Origin: CAZYJD01 sp964647785
Lineage (GTDB): Bacteria > Bacteroidota > Bacteroidia > NS11-12g > UBA9320
Assembly (NCBI GenBank): GCA_964647785.1
Contig: CAZYJD010000002.1
Coordinates: forward strand, 14,186-78,185
Reading direction: 5' to 3'
DNA: 64,000 bases
Shown one piece after another: positions 1 to 8,633 of this stretch. Under the pieces are notes generated by a model that was not told where the DNA came from, did not search any database, and worked only from the letters and a program-made list of their open reading frames with translations. The number at the start of each line of letters is the position of its first letter. The stretch's first letter is position 1. The translations under genes and the position numbers were made by a program.

Positions 1-1
1 C

Positions 2-691
2 TCTGCTGTTGTTTTCAAATGGATCTTGCGTCATGTTGCCGGAGGTTATTTCATACAAGAACTGCCGGTTTATCATCAACCGAGATGGAATGACATTCTC
101 CTGCATGCTTATCAGAAGTGCGGAAACTTTATTTCTGAAGCCGGTAAAGTAATCGTACTGGTAAGCATCTTACTCTGGTTTTTGGCAAGTTTCGGCCCTC
201 CGGGGCATCAAAACCTGAAGGAGGTCTACAAACAAACAAGCAACATCGAACAAAAGACAGAATTGCGTTCTGAAATGCTCGAGAGATCTTATGCCGGATA
301 TTTTGGAAAGGCCATAGAGCCAGTTATTGAACCCCTTGGTTTTAACTGGAAGATAGGAATAGCCATCATCACATCCTTTGCAGCAAGGGAAGTTTTTGTG
401 GGAACAATGAGCACCATCTACAGCGTAGCCGATGAAAATGGCCCCCAAACCCTCAGAGAAAAAATGCTTCGTGAAAAAAGTGGAAAGAACGGTGAACCCC
501 TATACAATATCGCCGTTGCATTATCGCTCATGATCTTTTATGCCTTTGCAATGCAGTGTGCAAGTACACTGGCCGTCATCAAAAAAGAAACTGCTTCATT
601 TAAATGGCCGTTGATTCAATTTTTGTACATGGGGTTCTTAGCCTATGCCGGAAGCTTTCTTACCTACCGAATTGTTTTATTTTTCTTGTAA
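2..691 (+). CDS. feoB: FeoB ferrous iron transporter, C-terminal part (5' end outside window)
   Basis: This is the membrane half of FeoB, the GTP-dependent ferrous iron uptake protein of the inner membrane. The frame is open to the left window edge, so the N-terminal G domain lies outside. Visible features are the stretch ELPVYHQPRW, the gate-domain motif AAREVFVGTMSTIY, and MQCASTLAVIKKET near the C-terminus, all typical of FeoB. Four hydrophobic segments are evident, ending in a helix at the very C-terminus. A TTG at 26 lies within the frame but is not a real start. The family assignment is from recognised motifs. No FeoA is visible, since the upstream side is cut off. Confidence 0.93.
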   Translation, partial: SAVVFKWILRHVAGGYFIQELPVYHQPRWNDILLHAYQKCGNFISEAGKVIVLVSILLWFLASFGPPGHQNLKEVYKQTSNIEQKTELRSEMLERSYAGYFGKAIEPVIEPLGFNWKIGIAIITSFAAREVFVGTMSTIYSVADENGPQTLREKMLREKSGKNGEPLYNIAVALSLMIFYAFAMQCASTLAVIKKETASFKWPLIQFLYMGFLAYAGSFLTYRIVLFFL

Positions 692-715
692 ATAGAACAA
701 TTATCGATATTTTTG
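686..715 (+). promoter_or_regulatory. Bacteroidota-type promoter for rpoD
   Basis: TATTTTTG at 708-715 matches the Bacteroidota -7 consensus TAnnTTTG exactly. A TTG at 686-688 lies 19 nt upstream, as expected for the -33 element, and overlaps the last sense codon of feoB. It predicts a leader of about 70 nt before rpoD. This is the only promoter here where both elements fit well. Confidence 0.6.
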
Positions 716-791
716 CCGATTCTACATGCCAGAGAAAAACAAAGCATCTCTTTCAGCGTTACATCAGTCCAATTAAATTCATAAACAACAG

Positions 792-1655
792 ATGAGGCAG
801 CTCAAAATCAGTAAACAGTTCACCAATCGCGAGAACAAATCACTCGACAAGTATCTGAATGAAATCAGCAAAGTTCCTATGATCGATGCACAAGAGGAAG
901 TTGAGCTTGCAAGAAGAATCAGAGAAGGAGATCAGGCTGCTCTGGAGAAATTGGTGAATGCCAACCTCCGATTTGTGGTTTCTGTATCAAAGCAATACCA
1001 AAACCAGGGACTTACCCTCGGAGACCTGATCAACGAAGGAAATTTAGGTTTGATTAAGGCTGCAAAACGTTTTGATGAAACAAGAGGTTTTAAGTTCATT
1101 TCTTACGCAGTTTGGTGGATTCGTCAATCCATTCTTCAGGCGCTTGCCGATCAATCAAGAATTGTTCGTTTACCACTGAACAAGGTGGGATCCATTGGTC
1201 GTATTTCAGCCACCGCTGCTAAACTGGAACAGGAACATGAGCGCGAACCAACGGCTGAAGAAATTGCCACAGCATTAGAAATTCCAATTGCCGAAGTTGA
1301 AAATGCCTTCAAGTCATCCGGCAGACATTTGTCGATTGATGCACCGCTAACCGAGGGAGAAGACAATACGCTTTTAGGGGTGCTCGACAACAATGACGAG
1401 CCTAACCCTGATACCACCCTCATGGCTGAATCGTTGCAAAAGGAAATCAATCGCGTTATATCAACCCTCAGTGATAAGGAAAGAGATGTATTGCGCTATT
1501 ATTATGGCTTGGACGGCGGTCCTGCACATACCCTTGAAGATATCAGTGAAAAGGTTGGTCTAACACGTGAGCGCGTGCGCCAAATCAAAGAAAAGGCCCT
1601 GAGAAGACTAAGAAAGTCAAACAAGAGCAAGATTCTCAAGTCCTACTTGGGTTAA
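792..1655 (+). CDS. rpoD: Primary sigma factor RpoD (sigma-70 family)
   Basis: Housekeeping RNA polymerase sigma factor. The 287-aa length is the compact form normal for Bacteroidota, without the large region 1.1 of proteobacterial sigma-70. Region 1.2 begins with LDKYLNEISKVPMI. Region 2 contains the core-binding and -10 recognition segment around residues 55-115, including GNLGLIKAAKRFD and ISYAVWWIRQSI. Region 4 ends with the helix-turn-helix GLTRERVRQIKEKALRRLRK. It has its own promoter overlapping the feoB end and a strong terminator just downstream, so it is probably monocistronic. Confidence in the family is very high. Confidence 0.97.
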   Translation: MRQLKISKQFTNRENKSLDKYLNEISKVPMIDAQEEVELARRIREGDQAALEKLVNANLRFVVSVSKQYQNQGLTLGDLINEGNLGLIKAAKRFDETRGFKFISYAVWWIRQSILQALADQSRIVRLPLNKVGSIGRISATAAKLEQEHEREPTAEEIATALEIPIAEVENAFKSSGRHLSIDAPLTEGEDNTLLGVLDNNDEPNPDTTLMAESLQKEINRVISTLSDKERDVLRYYYGLDGGPAHTLEDISEKVGLTRERVRQIKEKALRRLRKSNKSKILKSYLG

Positions 1656-1676
1656 TTCATGAAAAAATATGAAATC

Positions 1677-1707
1677 AATCCCGGTCGCATGGCCGGGATT
1701 TTTTTTT
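1677..1707 (+). terminator. Rho-independent terminator of rpoD
   Basis: Perfect 8-bp stem AATCCCGG (1677-1684) with CCGGGATT (1693-1700) and an 8-nt loop, followed by a run of T. It lies 21 nt after the rpoD stop and overlaps the end of the convergent ArsC-family gene. Confidence 0.9.
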
Positions 1708-2047
1708 AAATGATTTCCAAAACCCTTTCCGGTGGTCGGGCCACAACCGCTTTTGCTCCATTGACTACAATCGGTCTTTCAATCAAAATGGGATGATCCA
1801 ACATGGCCTGAACCCATTCTGCTCTGCTGAGTTCTTTCCCTTTGTAATGATCCTTATAAACGGTTTCGTTTTTTCTGATTAAATCCTCTGGTTCCACGCC
1901 TAATTTCTCTAGTAAATCCAGTAATTCTGATTTGGATGGCATGTCTTTCAGGTACAAAATTGTTTCATACGCCAGTTTTTTATCATCCAAAATTTTCAAA
2001 CAGTTCCTGCTCTTACCGCATCTGGGATTGTGGTATACTTGAATCAT
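1706..2047 (-). CDS. ArsC-family thioredoxin-fold reductase (arsenate reductase-like)
   Basis: A 113-aa protein of the glutaredoxin-linked ArsC/Spx superfamily. It opens with YHNPRCGKSRNCLKIL, carrying the active-site cysteine at residue 10 plus a second cysteine at residue 16. ERPIVV and the later arginine (ARPPERV) fit the arsenate-binding set of ArsC proteins. In the family these reduce arsenate using glutathione or glutaredoxin, but many Bacteroidota copies stand alone without arsenic genes, as here, so the substrate is unproven. The gene is convergent with rpoD and ends in its terminator. The start is an ATG with no competing start nearby. Confidence 0.85.
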   Translation of the reverse strand: MIQVYHNPRCGKSRNCLKILDDKKLAYETILYLKDMPSKSELLDLLEKLGVEPEDLIRKNETVYKDHYKGKELSRAEWVQAMLDHPILIERPIVVNGAKAVVARPPERVLEII

Positions 2048-2107
2048 GGCACCAATCTAAGGCCCATTTATCCAATCTCCAAGTGAAGTCCTTGCACTTA
2101 AACGTCC

Positions 2108-2115
2108 TATTTTTG
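2108..2115 (+). promoter_or_regulatory. -7 box (TATTTTTG) ahead of the 122-aa gene
   Basis: Exact TAnnTTTG match. The predicted transcript start, around 2121, is almost at the GTG start codon at 2125, so the leader would be nearly absent. No convincing -33 element was found. Confidence 0.35.
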
Positions 2116-2124
2116 TGAATACTG

Positions 2125-2493
2125 GTGAAGCCGATTCAATCAACTACGCATTTAGAGCAACAACTCAGCGCCAATGATCTTTATGAAGAAGTGCTGCGAC
2201 AGGCATGCAAAGATCTGGGCTCATTTGCACCTTTCCCCGGAACCATACCTGATTTGCCAGACGCGCAATGGTTGATTTCTTTTTGTGCAGATCAATTTTA
2301 CAAGCTCTCTCAATACCATCACGAACAAATGCTGCAGCTTTTGTACAGAACAGATGTGCGTGAACGTCAATTCACCGAGGTATTGCAGAATACCGAATGG
2401 TCCGAAAAGGTTAAAGCGGAAAAAATTGCCCTCTTATTCCTGAACAGAGAACTCATGAAAGTTCTCACCAGAAGAGCCCATAAAAAGGGGTAA
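2125..2493 (+). CDS. Conserved-looking hypothetical protein, 122 aa
   Basis: A soluble, helix-rich protein I do not recognise. It has no signal peptide or membrane segment. Residues 18-55 resemble a helical bundle, with LYEEVLRQACKDL, then a proline-rich turn (PFPGTIPDLP) and more helices rich in Q, E and K. The C-terminus is basic (RRAHKKG). The proposed start is GTG, chosen because a -7 box ends 10 nt upstream and there is no ATG before residue 80 in frame. It converges on menB with a 5-nt gap. Codon use looks like that of its neighbours, so I treat it as a real gene of unknown function. Confidence 0.65.
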   Translation: MKPIQSTTHLEQQLSANDLYEEVLRQACKDLGSFAPFPGTIPDLPDAQWLISFCADQFYKLSQYHHEQMLQLLYRTDVRERQFTEVLQNTEWSEKVKAEKIALLFLNRELMKVLTRRAHKKG

Positions 2494-2498
2494 GGTGA

Positions 2499-3320
2499 TT
2501 AAGGGAATTTGGGATATTTATCAAAGTCAGGCTTCCGTTTTTCTAAAAATGCACGCTTTCCTTCTTGCGCTTCATCCATTAGGTAATACATGAGGGTCGC
2601 ATCGCCTGCAAACTCCATCAGCCCGCGCTGGCCATCCAACTCGGCATTGAGGCCACGTTTAATCATTCTCACAGCCATTGGGCTTCTTTCCATAATGGTT
2701 TCGCACCAATCCACCACCTCGTCTTCCAGTTGATCAAAAGGCACCACTTTATTTACCATGCCCATTTCATGAGCCTCAATTGCACTGTACTGGCGACATA
2801 AAAACCAGATTTCGCGAGCGCGCTTTTGGCCCACATGTCTGGCGAGGTAGCTGCTTCCAAAGCCGGCATCAAAACTTCCAACTTTCGGTCCGGTTTGCCC
2901 AAATATGGCATTTTCTGATGCGATGGTCAGATCGCAAACCACATGCAGTACGTGTCCGCCTCCAATTGCATAACCGTTCACCATGGCAATAACAGGTTTG
3001 GGAATTTCCCTGATTCGCTTGTGTAAATCAAGCACGTTCAATCTGGGAACACCATCCGTACCAATGTACCCTCCGGTGCCCTTAACATTTTGATCCCCAC
3101 CACTGCAAAATGCCTTATCTCCAACACCGGTTAAAACCACTACACGAATGTGCTCGGCCTCTCTGCACCAATCCATTGCTTCAATCATTTGCATATTGGT
3201 GTCAGGGGTAAATGCATTGTAAACTTTAGGCCGGTTAATGCTTATCTTGGCAATGCCATTGTATTCTTCGAAAAGAATATCGCTGTATTCTTTGATGCTT
3301 TTCCACTTTCGCTGGCTCAT
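2499..3320 (-). CDS. menB: 1,4-dihydroxy-2-naphthoyl-CoA synthase MenB
   Basis: Crotonase-fold enzyme that closes the second ring of menaquinone by converting o-succinylbenzoyl-CoA to 1,4-dihydroxy-2-naphthoyl-CoA. At 273 aa it has the normal length. Family hallmarks are CSGGDQNVKG for the oxyanion hole region, NGYAIGGGHVLHVVCDLTIA, GQTGPKVGSFDAGFG, and the C-terminal KRKPDFDKYPKFP characteristic of MenB rather than other crotonases. Its ATG overlaps the menD stop by 4 nt, so the two are translationally coupled in the order menD-menB. Other menaquinone genes (menA, menC, menE, menF) are not in this window. Confidence 0.97.
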   Translation of the reverse strand: MSQRKWKSIKEYSDILFEEYNGIAKISINRPKVYNAFTPDTNMQMIEAMDWCREAEHIRVVVLTGVGDKAFCSGGDQNVKGTGGYIGTDGVPRLNVLDLHKRIREIPKPVIAMVNGYAIGGGHVLHVVCDLTIASENAIFGQTGPKVGSFDAGFGSSYLARHVGQKRAREIWFLCRQYSAIEAHEMGMVNKVVPFDQLEDEVVDWCETIMERSPMAVRMIKRGLNAELDGQRGLMEFAGDATLMYYLMDEAQEGKRAFLEKRKPDFDKYPKFP

Positions 3321-4942
3321 ATTGTAAGGGCTTTCAGTTGTTGATAAAACGTAAGGTTATCGCTTTTGTTTGTGCGTATTTCAAGTAAAGCGGGCAGTTC
3401 TTTTTCGGCGCTGAATAATGGCCAAATTTCAGTTAATTCTTCAAAAGAATCGACTTTGAAATATAGCAGCCCATGATCTTCTGCGACAAACTGAGCGGTG
3501 CGCTTGTGTGGCGTCTCCTGAAATTTAAGCGCTTCTGGATATTTCTCCGGGCCACCAATCATGCTGAATATATTTCCACCTCCGTTGTTCAGAAGAATTA
3601 CCTTGAAATTGGGATGCAAGTAATCGTTCCAAAAGGCATTGATATCGTAAAAAAAGGCAATGTCTCCACTGAGTATATAGGTGGTTCGTTCTGTACATAG
3701 CGAAGCCCCTAAAGCGGTTGATGTACAGCCGTCAATGCCGCTGGTGCCCCGATTGCTGTGAACAACTACCTCATGAGAGGGAAGGTTCAGCAGGCTGAGA
3801 TACCTCACTGGCATGCTGTTTGAAACATGCAGTAGGTCGTTTGAGCCAAGTTGCTGGGCAACCCAATGAACGGCACTCCAATCATTCCAGCCCGATCGCA
3901 CAAGCGGTTCCATTCCAGTCGAGATTTCCCGGCAGAGTTCAGTCCACGCATGGTGGTAATATTCAGCTGGTCTCAGTTGATCTGCAATGGCTTTAATGAT
4001 CGGTTCCGAATGGTGCGTTTGAATGATTTCAGCATCAGTCTCAAACATATTGCCAAAACCTTGCCCGGTATCAATGTGAATGTGCCGGAGCTCTGGGTTC
4101 TTTCTCAAGAGTAGTTTAAGTCCTTTACTCAGGCTATACATGCCAAAAGTGATGAGCAAATTGGGCTGCAGCTGCGGCTTGTTAATGGCATTCTGGGTGC
4201 TGAGCAAGGCATCCCAGTAATCATGTGTTTGAAGTTTGCGCTGACCCGATAGTATGTCAGCCAGCACCACGCAATTCTTCGGCCATCGCATGGCACATAC
4301 ATCAAAGGAGGATGCCCCATATAAGATCATGACTTTGTCGTATCTCTCAAGATGTTCGGGGGTGGTAAGCTCTTCGCTCACAACTGGATCCTTATGTTGA
4401 GGAAATACCGGCTCTAATAACTCACCTGGTTTTTCAGAATAAAGCGGTTCCTCCATTGCAATGTTGATGTGCAGGGGAAGCTTTTGTGAAAGACATCTTT
4501 GTATGGTGATGAAAATTTCATTCCATTCGCTTGGGTTTAGGGCCTTTTCTTCAAGATGTATCGAAGCACCGATATGAGGTTCGTAAAGCGCTTTTTGATG
4601 GATGCATTGTCCATCCCATTGATCAATGAGTCTTTCAGGTCGGTCAGCTGTAATTGCAATGAGAGGAATCCTGGCATACCAAGCTTCGCAAACTGCCGGA
4701 TACAAATTCAAAGCGGCAGTACCCGAAGTACAGCTCACCACCACCGGTCTCTTTTCTTCCATGGCCATGCCCAGTGCAATAAAAGCTGCAGAACGTTCAT
4801 CGGCGGCGCCATAATTGGAAATATCACTCTTTAAAAGTGCTCTAATCAATGGCGCGTTTCTGCTGCCAGGAGCAATGACAGACTTCTTAACACCCAGGTG
4901 TGTCAGGAATTGAAGGATTGGAGATATAAGATCAGTGTGCAC
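3317..4942 (-). CDS. menD: 2-succinyl-5-enolpyruvyl-6-hydroxy-3-cyclohexene-1-carboxylate synthase MenD
   Basis: Thiamine diphosphate enzyme of menaquinone synthesis that joins isochorismate and 2-oxoglutarate. The N-terminus carries SVIAPGSRNAPLIRALL and the catalytic region DERSAAFIALGMA. The ThDP-binding segment GDIAFFYDINAFWN and NNGGGNIFSMI lies near residues 430-470. The length of about 541 aa is normal. Start choice: the frame opens at a TTG (4957), but a perfect minus-strand -7 box (4955-4962) overlaps that codon. The GTG at 4942, giving a start at HTDLISPILQFL, is therefore more likely, and would have a very short leader. TTG at 4957 remains possible. It is followed by menB with a 4-nt overlap. 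Confidence 0.95.
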   Translation of the reverse strand: MHTDLISPILQFLTHLGVKKSVIAPGSRNAPLIRALLKSDISNYGAADERSAAFIALGMAMEEKRPVVVSCTSGTAALNLYPAVCEAWYARIPLIAITADRPERLIDQWDGQCIHQKALYEPHIGASIHLEEKALNPSEWNEIFITIQRCLSQKLPLHINIAMEEPLYSEKPGELLEPVFPQHKDPVVSEELTTPEHLERYDKVMILYGASSFDVCAMRWPKNCVVLADILSGQRKLQTHDYWDALLSTQNAINKPQLQPNLLITFGMYSLSKGLKLLLRKNPELRHIHIDTGQGFGNMFETDAEIIQTHHSEPIIKAIADQLRPAEYYHHAWTELCREISTGMEPLVRSGWNDWSAVHWVAQQLGSNDLLHVSNSMPVRYLSLLNLPSHEVVVHSNRGTSGIDGCTSTALGASLCTERTTYILSGDIAFFYDINAFWNDYLHPNFKVILLNNGGGNIFSMIGGPEKYPEALKFQETPHKRTAQFVAEDHGLLYFKVDSFEELTEIWPLFSAEKELPALLEIRTNKSDNLTFYQQLKALTI

Positions 4943-4954
4943 CGGAACAGGTTT

Positions 4955-4962
4955 CAAAACTA
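4955..4962 (-). promoter_or_regulatory. -7 box (TAGTTTTG, minus strand) for menD-menB
   Basis: Exact TAnnTTTG match on the minus strand. It overlaps the upstream TTG of the menD frame, which argues that translation begins at the downstream GTG (4942). It lies back to back with the sucB -7 box in the same short divergent region. Confidence 0.4.
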
Positions 4963-5004
4963 CAATTTTACCCCAGTATCAACCTCAGGCGAAGGGAATT
5001 GTTA

Positions 5005-5012
5005 TACTTTTG
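5005..5012 (+). promoter_or_regulatory. -7 box (TACTTTTG) for sucB
   Basis: Exact TAnnTTTG match 19 nt before the sucB ATG at 5032, predicting a leader of about 14 nt. It supports starting at 5032, because the in-frame TTG at 4999 lies upstream of the box. No good -33 TTG at the expected distance was seen. Confidence 0.45.
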
Positions 5013-5031
5013 CAAACAATTAGAAAGCGAC

Positions 5032-6276
5032 ATGATTGAGCTTAAAATACCTTCTGTAGGAGAATCTGTTAGCACCGTTACGCTCTCCCAATGGTTGAAA
5101 ACCGATGGTGAGTGGGTGGAAATGGATGAAGCTGTGGCAGAACTTGAATCGGATAAAGCAACCGTAGAGTTGAATGCGGAAGCTGCAGGTATCCTGAAAA
5201 TTTTGGTTGAAGAAGGCGCAGATGTTGAAGTGGGTGCGGTTGTTGCTCAAATTGATACCAGCGCAGAAAGACCTGCCGATGCAGCCCCAACAACAGAACC
5301 AAAATCAAATTCACCTGAACAAGCTGAGAAAACGGCTGTGGTTGAGAATGTTCCTCAAAAAGAGAGCTATGCAAGCGGTACGCCTTCTCCTGCAGCAGCT
5401 AAAATTTTATCGGAAAAAGGACTGAGCCCCAATGATGTAAAAGGCAGTGGGAAAGACGGCCGAATTACAAAGGAAGACGCTTTGAAAGCTGAGGTCACAA
5501 GTAAAGGAGCAACCCCAGAATTGAACTATGGCGCATCTGTTCAGGCTAGCCGCGAAAGCAAACGCGAAAAAATGAGCAATTTGAGGCGCACCGTGGCAAG
5601 AAGATTGGTGGCCGCTAAGAACGAAACAGCCATGCTCACCACTTTCAATGAGGTGAATATGAAACCGATCATGGATGTTCGTTCACGCTTTAAAGATAAA
5701 TTCAAAGAAAAACACGGAGTAGGACTCGGATTCATGAGCTTTTTCACACGGGCATGTGTGCTGTCATTGCAAAAATTTCCGGCAGTAAATGCTTTTATCG
5801 ATGGTGAAGAGGTCTTGTACAATAGTTTTCAAGATATCAGCATTGCCGTTTCAGGTCCGAAGGGCTTGATGGTTCCCGTGATCAGAAATGCCGAAACCAT
5901 GACCCTTTGGGAAATTGAGGCTGAAATCATGCGCCTTGCTGCCAAAGTTAGAGATGGTAAGATCAGTATCGACGATATGAGTGGGGGAACCTTTACAATC
6001 TCCAATGGAGGAGTGTTTGGCAGCATGCTAAGTACGCCCATTCTGAACCCACCTCAATCTGCCATTCTTGGCATGCATAATATTTTGGAACGCCCTGTGG
6101 TAGAAGGGGGGCAAATTGTTGCACGCCCCATGATGTATCTGGCGCTTTCTTATGATCACCGCATCATTGATGGAAGAGAGTCTGTTGGCTTCCTTGTGAG
6201 TGTGAAAAACTATCTGGAAAATCCCGAAAGTCTGTTGAGCGGAAAAGATCCGATGCAGGAGCTGATGGGCATGTAA
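5032..6276 (+). CDS. sucB: Dihydrolipoyl succinyltransferase, E2 of 2-oxoglutarate dehydrogenase
   Basis: E2 core of the 2-oxoglutarate dehydrogenase complex, moving the succinyl group from lipoate to CoA in the TCA cycle. From the ATG at 5032 it is 414 aa. An N-terminal lipoyl domain occupies residues 1-75, with the lipoylated lysine in ELESDKATVEL. A linker rich in A, P, E and Q follows, then a peripheral subunit-binding domain near 118-155 (PAAAKILSEKGLSPNDVKGS). The catalytic domain runs from about 185, with the active-site histidine in SYDHRIIDG. A single lipoyl domain and the residue pattern favour SucB over pyruvate E2. sucA is not adjacent, which is less common. Confidence 0.93.
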   Translation: MIELKIPSVGESVSTVTLSQWLKTDGEWVEMDEAVAELESDKATVELNAEAAGILKILVEEGADVEVGAVVAQIDTSAERPADAAPTTEPKSNSPEQAEKTAVVENVPQKESYASGTPSPAAAKILSEKGLSPNDVKGSGKDGRITKEDALKAEVTSKGATPELNYGASVQASRESKREKMSNLRRTVARRLVAAKNETAMLTTFNEVNMKPIMDVRSRFKDKFKEKHGVGLGFMSFFTRACVLSLQKFPAVNAFIDGEEVLYNSFQDISIAVSGPKGLMVPVIRNAETMTLWEIEAEIMRLAAKVRDGKISIDDMSGGTFTISNGGVFGSMLSTPILNPPQSAILGMHNILERPVVEGGQIVARPMMYLALSYDHRIIDGRESVGFLVSVKNYLENPESLLSGKDPMQELMGM

Positions 6277-6497
6277 TTGATTGAAACAATTTCTGTTTTC
6301 AATCGGAATTGATGAGGGTCGTTTGAATCCATTAAATAAGAAAATACTCGCGAGCTGAATCGAATGCTTTCATTTCGAATCATCTAGCACTGAGTTTTTA
6401 TCAATGTCGAAATACCATGAAACCTTGATTTTAATGGAGTCTTGTTTAAGGTTCAATATCTCAAGTTAAATGGTACGGGTAACAGTCATTAATGAAG

Positions 6498-7445
6498 TTA
6501 CTTAATATCAATGACGGGTAGGTCTGTGTTTTGGTCAAGAGGAGCCGGTACAATGGATTTAATGAGGTTCTCGAGGGTTGATAGCAATCTTATTTTGGCA
6601 AAATTCCTACTGGTAATAAGGCTTACTTGTCGGGCGGTATGATCCCCCTGTATGCTTCTCACATGATCACTTTCTTCAGGAAAGAGGTCAAGTACTGCCC
6701 ATTGAGGTAATACGGTTGCACCTCCTTCTACATCAACCACTCGCTTAAGGGTTTCCAAGGATCCACTTTCATAAATGAAATTACTTCTACTTCTAAGCAT
6801 TTTATCCAGAGAACAAATTTTAACGGATTGGTTTCTAAAGCAGTTCCCTTCAGAAAGCAACCACAAGGGCTCTTGCAATAAATCTTCAGTAGTGAATTCT
6901 TTTTTATGGTATGCCGGATGACCGGGGTTTACATACAACATGAATCGTTCTTTGAATAAAGGCCTTTCTTGAAAACCTTCGGCATCAATGGGGGTGGCAG
7001 CAATCCCCACGTCTATGTGGTCGTTTTTCAAGTTTTGCAGAATCGCCTCCGTAAACATCTCCTTAACACGAACCTTGATATCGGGATGTTTTTCACTGAT
7101 AATCTTTATGATATGAGGCATCAGATATGGAGAAATGGTTGGAATGATGCCAATTTTCAACTCTCCACTAACGGTATTTTTAAACTCAAGAAGTACGTTC
7201 TCGATTTTTCTCGTCTCTCGGAGAATTTGTCGGGCCTGTTCCACAACGATCATGCCCACATCTGTTGGTATTAATGGCTTTCTGCTTCTGTCAAATAAAA
7301 GAACCCCGAGTTCATCCTCCAGTTTTTTTACCTGCATACTCAAGGTAGGTTGGGTTACGTGGCAGGCCTCAGCAGCCTTCACGAAATGTCGGTGTTCATC
7401 GAGAGCCACGATGTACTCCAACTGAATCAGAGAAATGTTAAGCAT
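6498..7445 (-). CDS. oxyR: OxyR-type LysR regulator of peroxide response
   Basis: LysR-family transcription factor of 315 aa. The N-terminal winged helix includes AAEACHVTQPTLSMQVKKLE at residues 25-43. The substrate domain begins near 92 with SGELKIGIIPTISPYLMP. Two cysteines, Cys202 and Cys211, lie in EGNCFRNQSVKIC with the same C-x8-C spacing as the redox pair Cys199 and Cys208 of E. coli OxyR, and the flanking residues also match. It should therefore sense hydrogen peroxide by disulfide formation and activate catalase or peroxiredoxin genes. None of those targets sits beside it. The divergent neighbour is an unknown lipoprotein 183 nt away. Confidence 0.93.
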   Translation of the reverse strand: MLNISLIQLEYIVALDEHRHFVKAAEACHVTQPTLSMQVKKLEDELGVLLFDRSRKPLIPTDVGMIVVEQARQILRETRKIENVLLEFKNTVSGELKIGIIPTISPYLMPHIIKIISEKHPDIKVRVKEMFTEAILQNLKNDHIDVGIAATPIDAEGFQERPLFKERFMLYVNPGHPAYHKKEFTTEDLLQEPLWLLSEGNCFRNQSVKICSLDKMLRSRSNFIYESGSLETLKRVVDVEGGATVLPQWAVLDLFPEESDHVRSIQGDHTARQVSLITSRNFAKIRLLSTLENLIKSIVPAPLDQNTDLPVIDIK

Positions 7446-7628
7446 TTAGGTTTGGTGTAAAGTTGTTTCAGATCAATTAGTTGTTAGGAATATGATGGTT
7501 AACGTTTTTTTGGTTGTAGTATTACATTCTATTGACGTTCCAACACAATATGAGATTTGCATGACATTTCCATCGCTGTCATTTTTCGTTTAGATTTACC
7601 TCTTGAATCGAATGTATCACTATTACTC

Positions 7629-8582
7629 ATGAAATCAGCGCAAAACATCCTGCTATTTTTTGGCCTTATGGGCTTCATTTCATGCCGGTCAACTGAACTA
7701 TCTTCCAAAGATCAAGGCACGAAAATGTTGCTTGAACCCATTTATCGATCAAGCCCATGGTTGCCTGACACTTCTCAAACCAGAGGGTTGATAACGGCTT
7801 CATTGATGGTGGAGGGTGTAAATTATGCATTGCAGGGGGTTCGTCAGCTGATTGAAAGGAGCAATGAAGCATACAGCACGGAGTATATGGCAGCGGTTTC
7901 AAACCTTAAATTTTATGCATTCAATTCCAACCATGGTGCGCTGGACCCATCTGGCCTGCAATTGGAGGGTTTTGTGTTAACGCGAACTTTTGTTGATGAA
8001 AATGGGCAGGAAAAAGAGGCTTTCAGAATCCATATGAGTCTTCTGGAGGAACGCTTCCCCGACCTGTTACAAAATGCCAAATATTATCTGAAACTTGATT
8101 CTGCTTTATTCAACTATGCTGGGGTCAAGATCAATAAGCGTGATTGGTATCTGCCCTGGACCTGGTTCGTTAAATCGCAGCCTTTCATTGATATGGATGT
8201 TTACCTCGATATTCTGGTGAACTGGATTGATGAAAAGGGACAAATTCATACATCGGTGCCCTATGGTTCATTTGTGTTGCCACTTCGAAAAATTCCTCTT
8301 GAAGCTTCCGAGCTGGAAAAAGAGATTTATGCACGCTCATTGAGGAATACTGAACTGCAAGGAAGTGCATATACCGCACCGAGATCATCTGTCTTTTGCC
8401 TTGATCAAAATGGTTTGAAGGCTTGTTTTGGTCGTGGTGATTTGACCTGCTTTGTCCGCGTCGTAGAGTCGAGTCAGGAGAGCCTGGTAAATCGCCTTGT
8501 TATACAGAATTCAGATGGTCTGCAAGAGATTAAAATCAAGGAGGATGATTTAAAAAAACTTCTAAAAAACGGATGGCGCTAA
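7629..8582 (+). CDS. Lipoprotein of unknown function, 317 aa
   Basis: Predicted lipoprotein. The start at 7629 gives a short signal peptide ending in GLMGFISC, a good lipobox, so I prefer it to the TTG 72 nt upstream. The mature part has mixed alpha/beta character. It contains two aromatic-rich stretches, including INKRDWYLPWTWF, and an acidic/basic C-terminus ending KEDDLKKLLKNGWR. I recognise no domain. It is followed 51 nt later by a second exported unknown (8634-10073) in the same direction, and the two may form an operon. A cell-envelope role is inferred only from the export signal. Confidence 0.75.
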   Translation: MKSAQNILLFFGLMGFISCRSTELSSKDQGTKMLLEPIYRSSPWLPDTSQTRGLITASLMVEGVNYALQGVRQLIERSNEAYSTEYMAAVSNLKFYAFNSNHGALDPSGLQLEGFVLTRTFVDENGQEKEAFRIHMSLLEERFPDLLQNAKYYLKLDSALFNYAGVKINKRDWYLPWTWFVKSQPFIDMDVYLDILVNWIDEKGQIHTSVPYGSFVLPLRKIPLEASELEKEIYARSLRNTELQGSAYTAPRSSVFCLDQNGLKACFGRGDLTCFVRVVESSQESLVNRLVIQNSDGLQEIKIKEDDLKKLLKNGWR

Positions 8583-8633
8583 ATTGCGTATGTTTACCAA
8601 ACGATTTCAATGAGTAACTAAACCATAAAATCC

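Noticed and set aside
6279..6304. 8-bp hairpin after sucB (GATTGAAA with TTTCAATC)
   Set aside because: The stem is AT-rich with a 10-nt loop and no T run, so it is not a convincing terminator.
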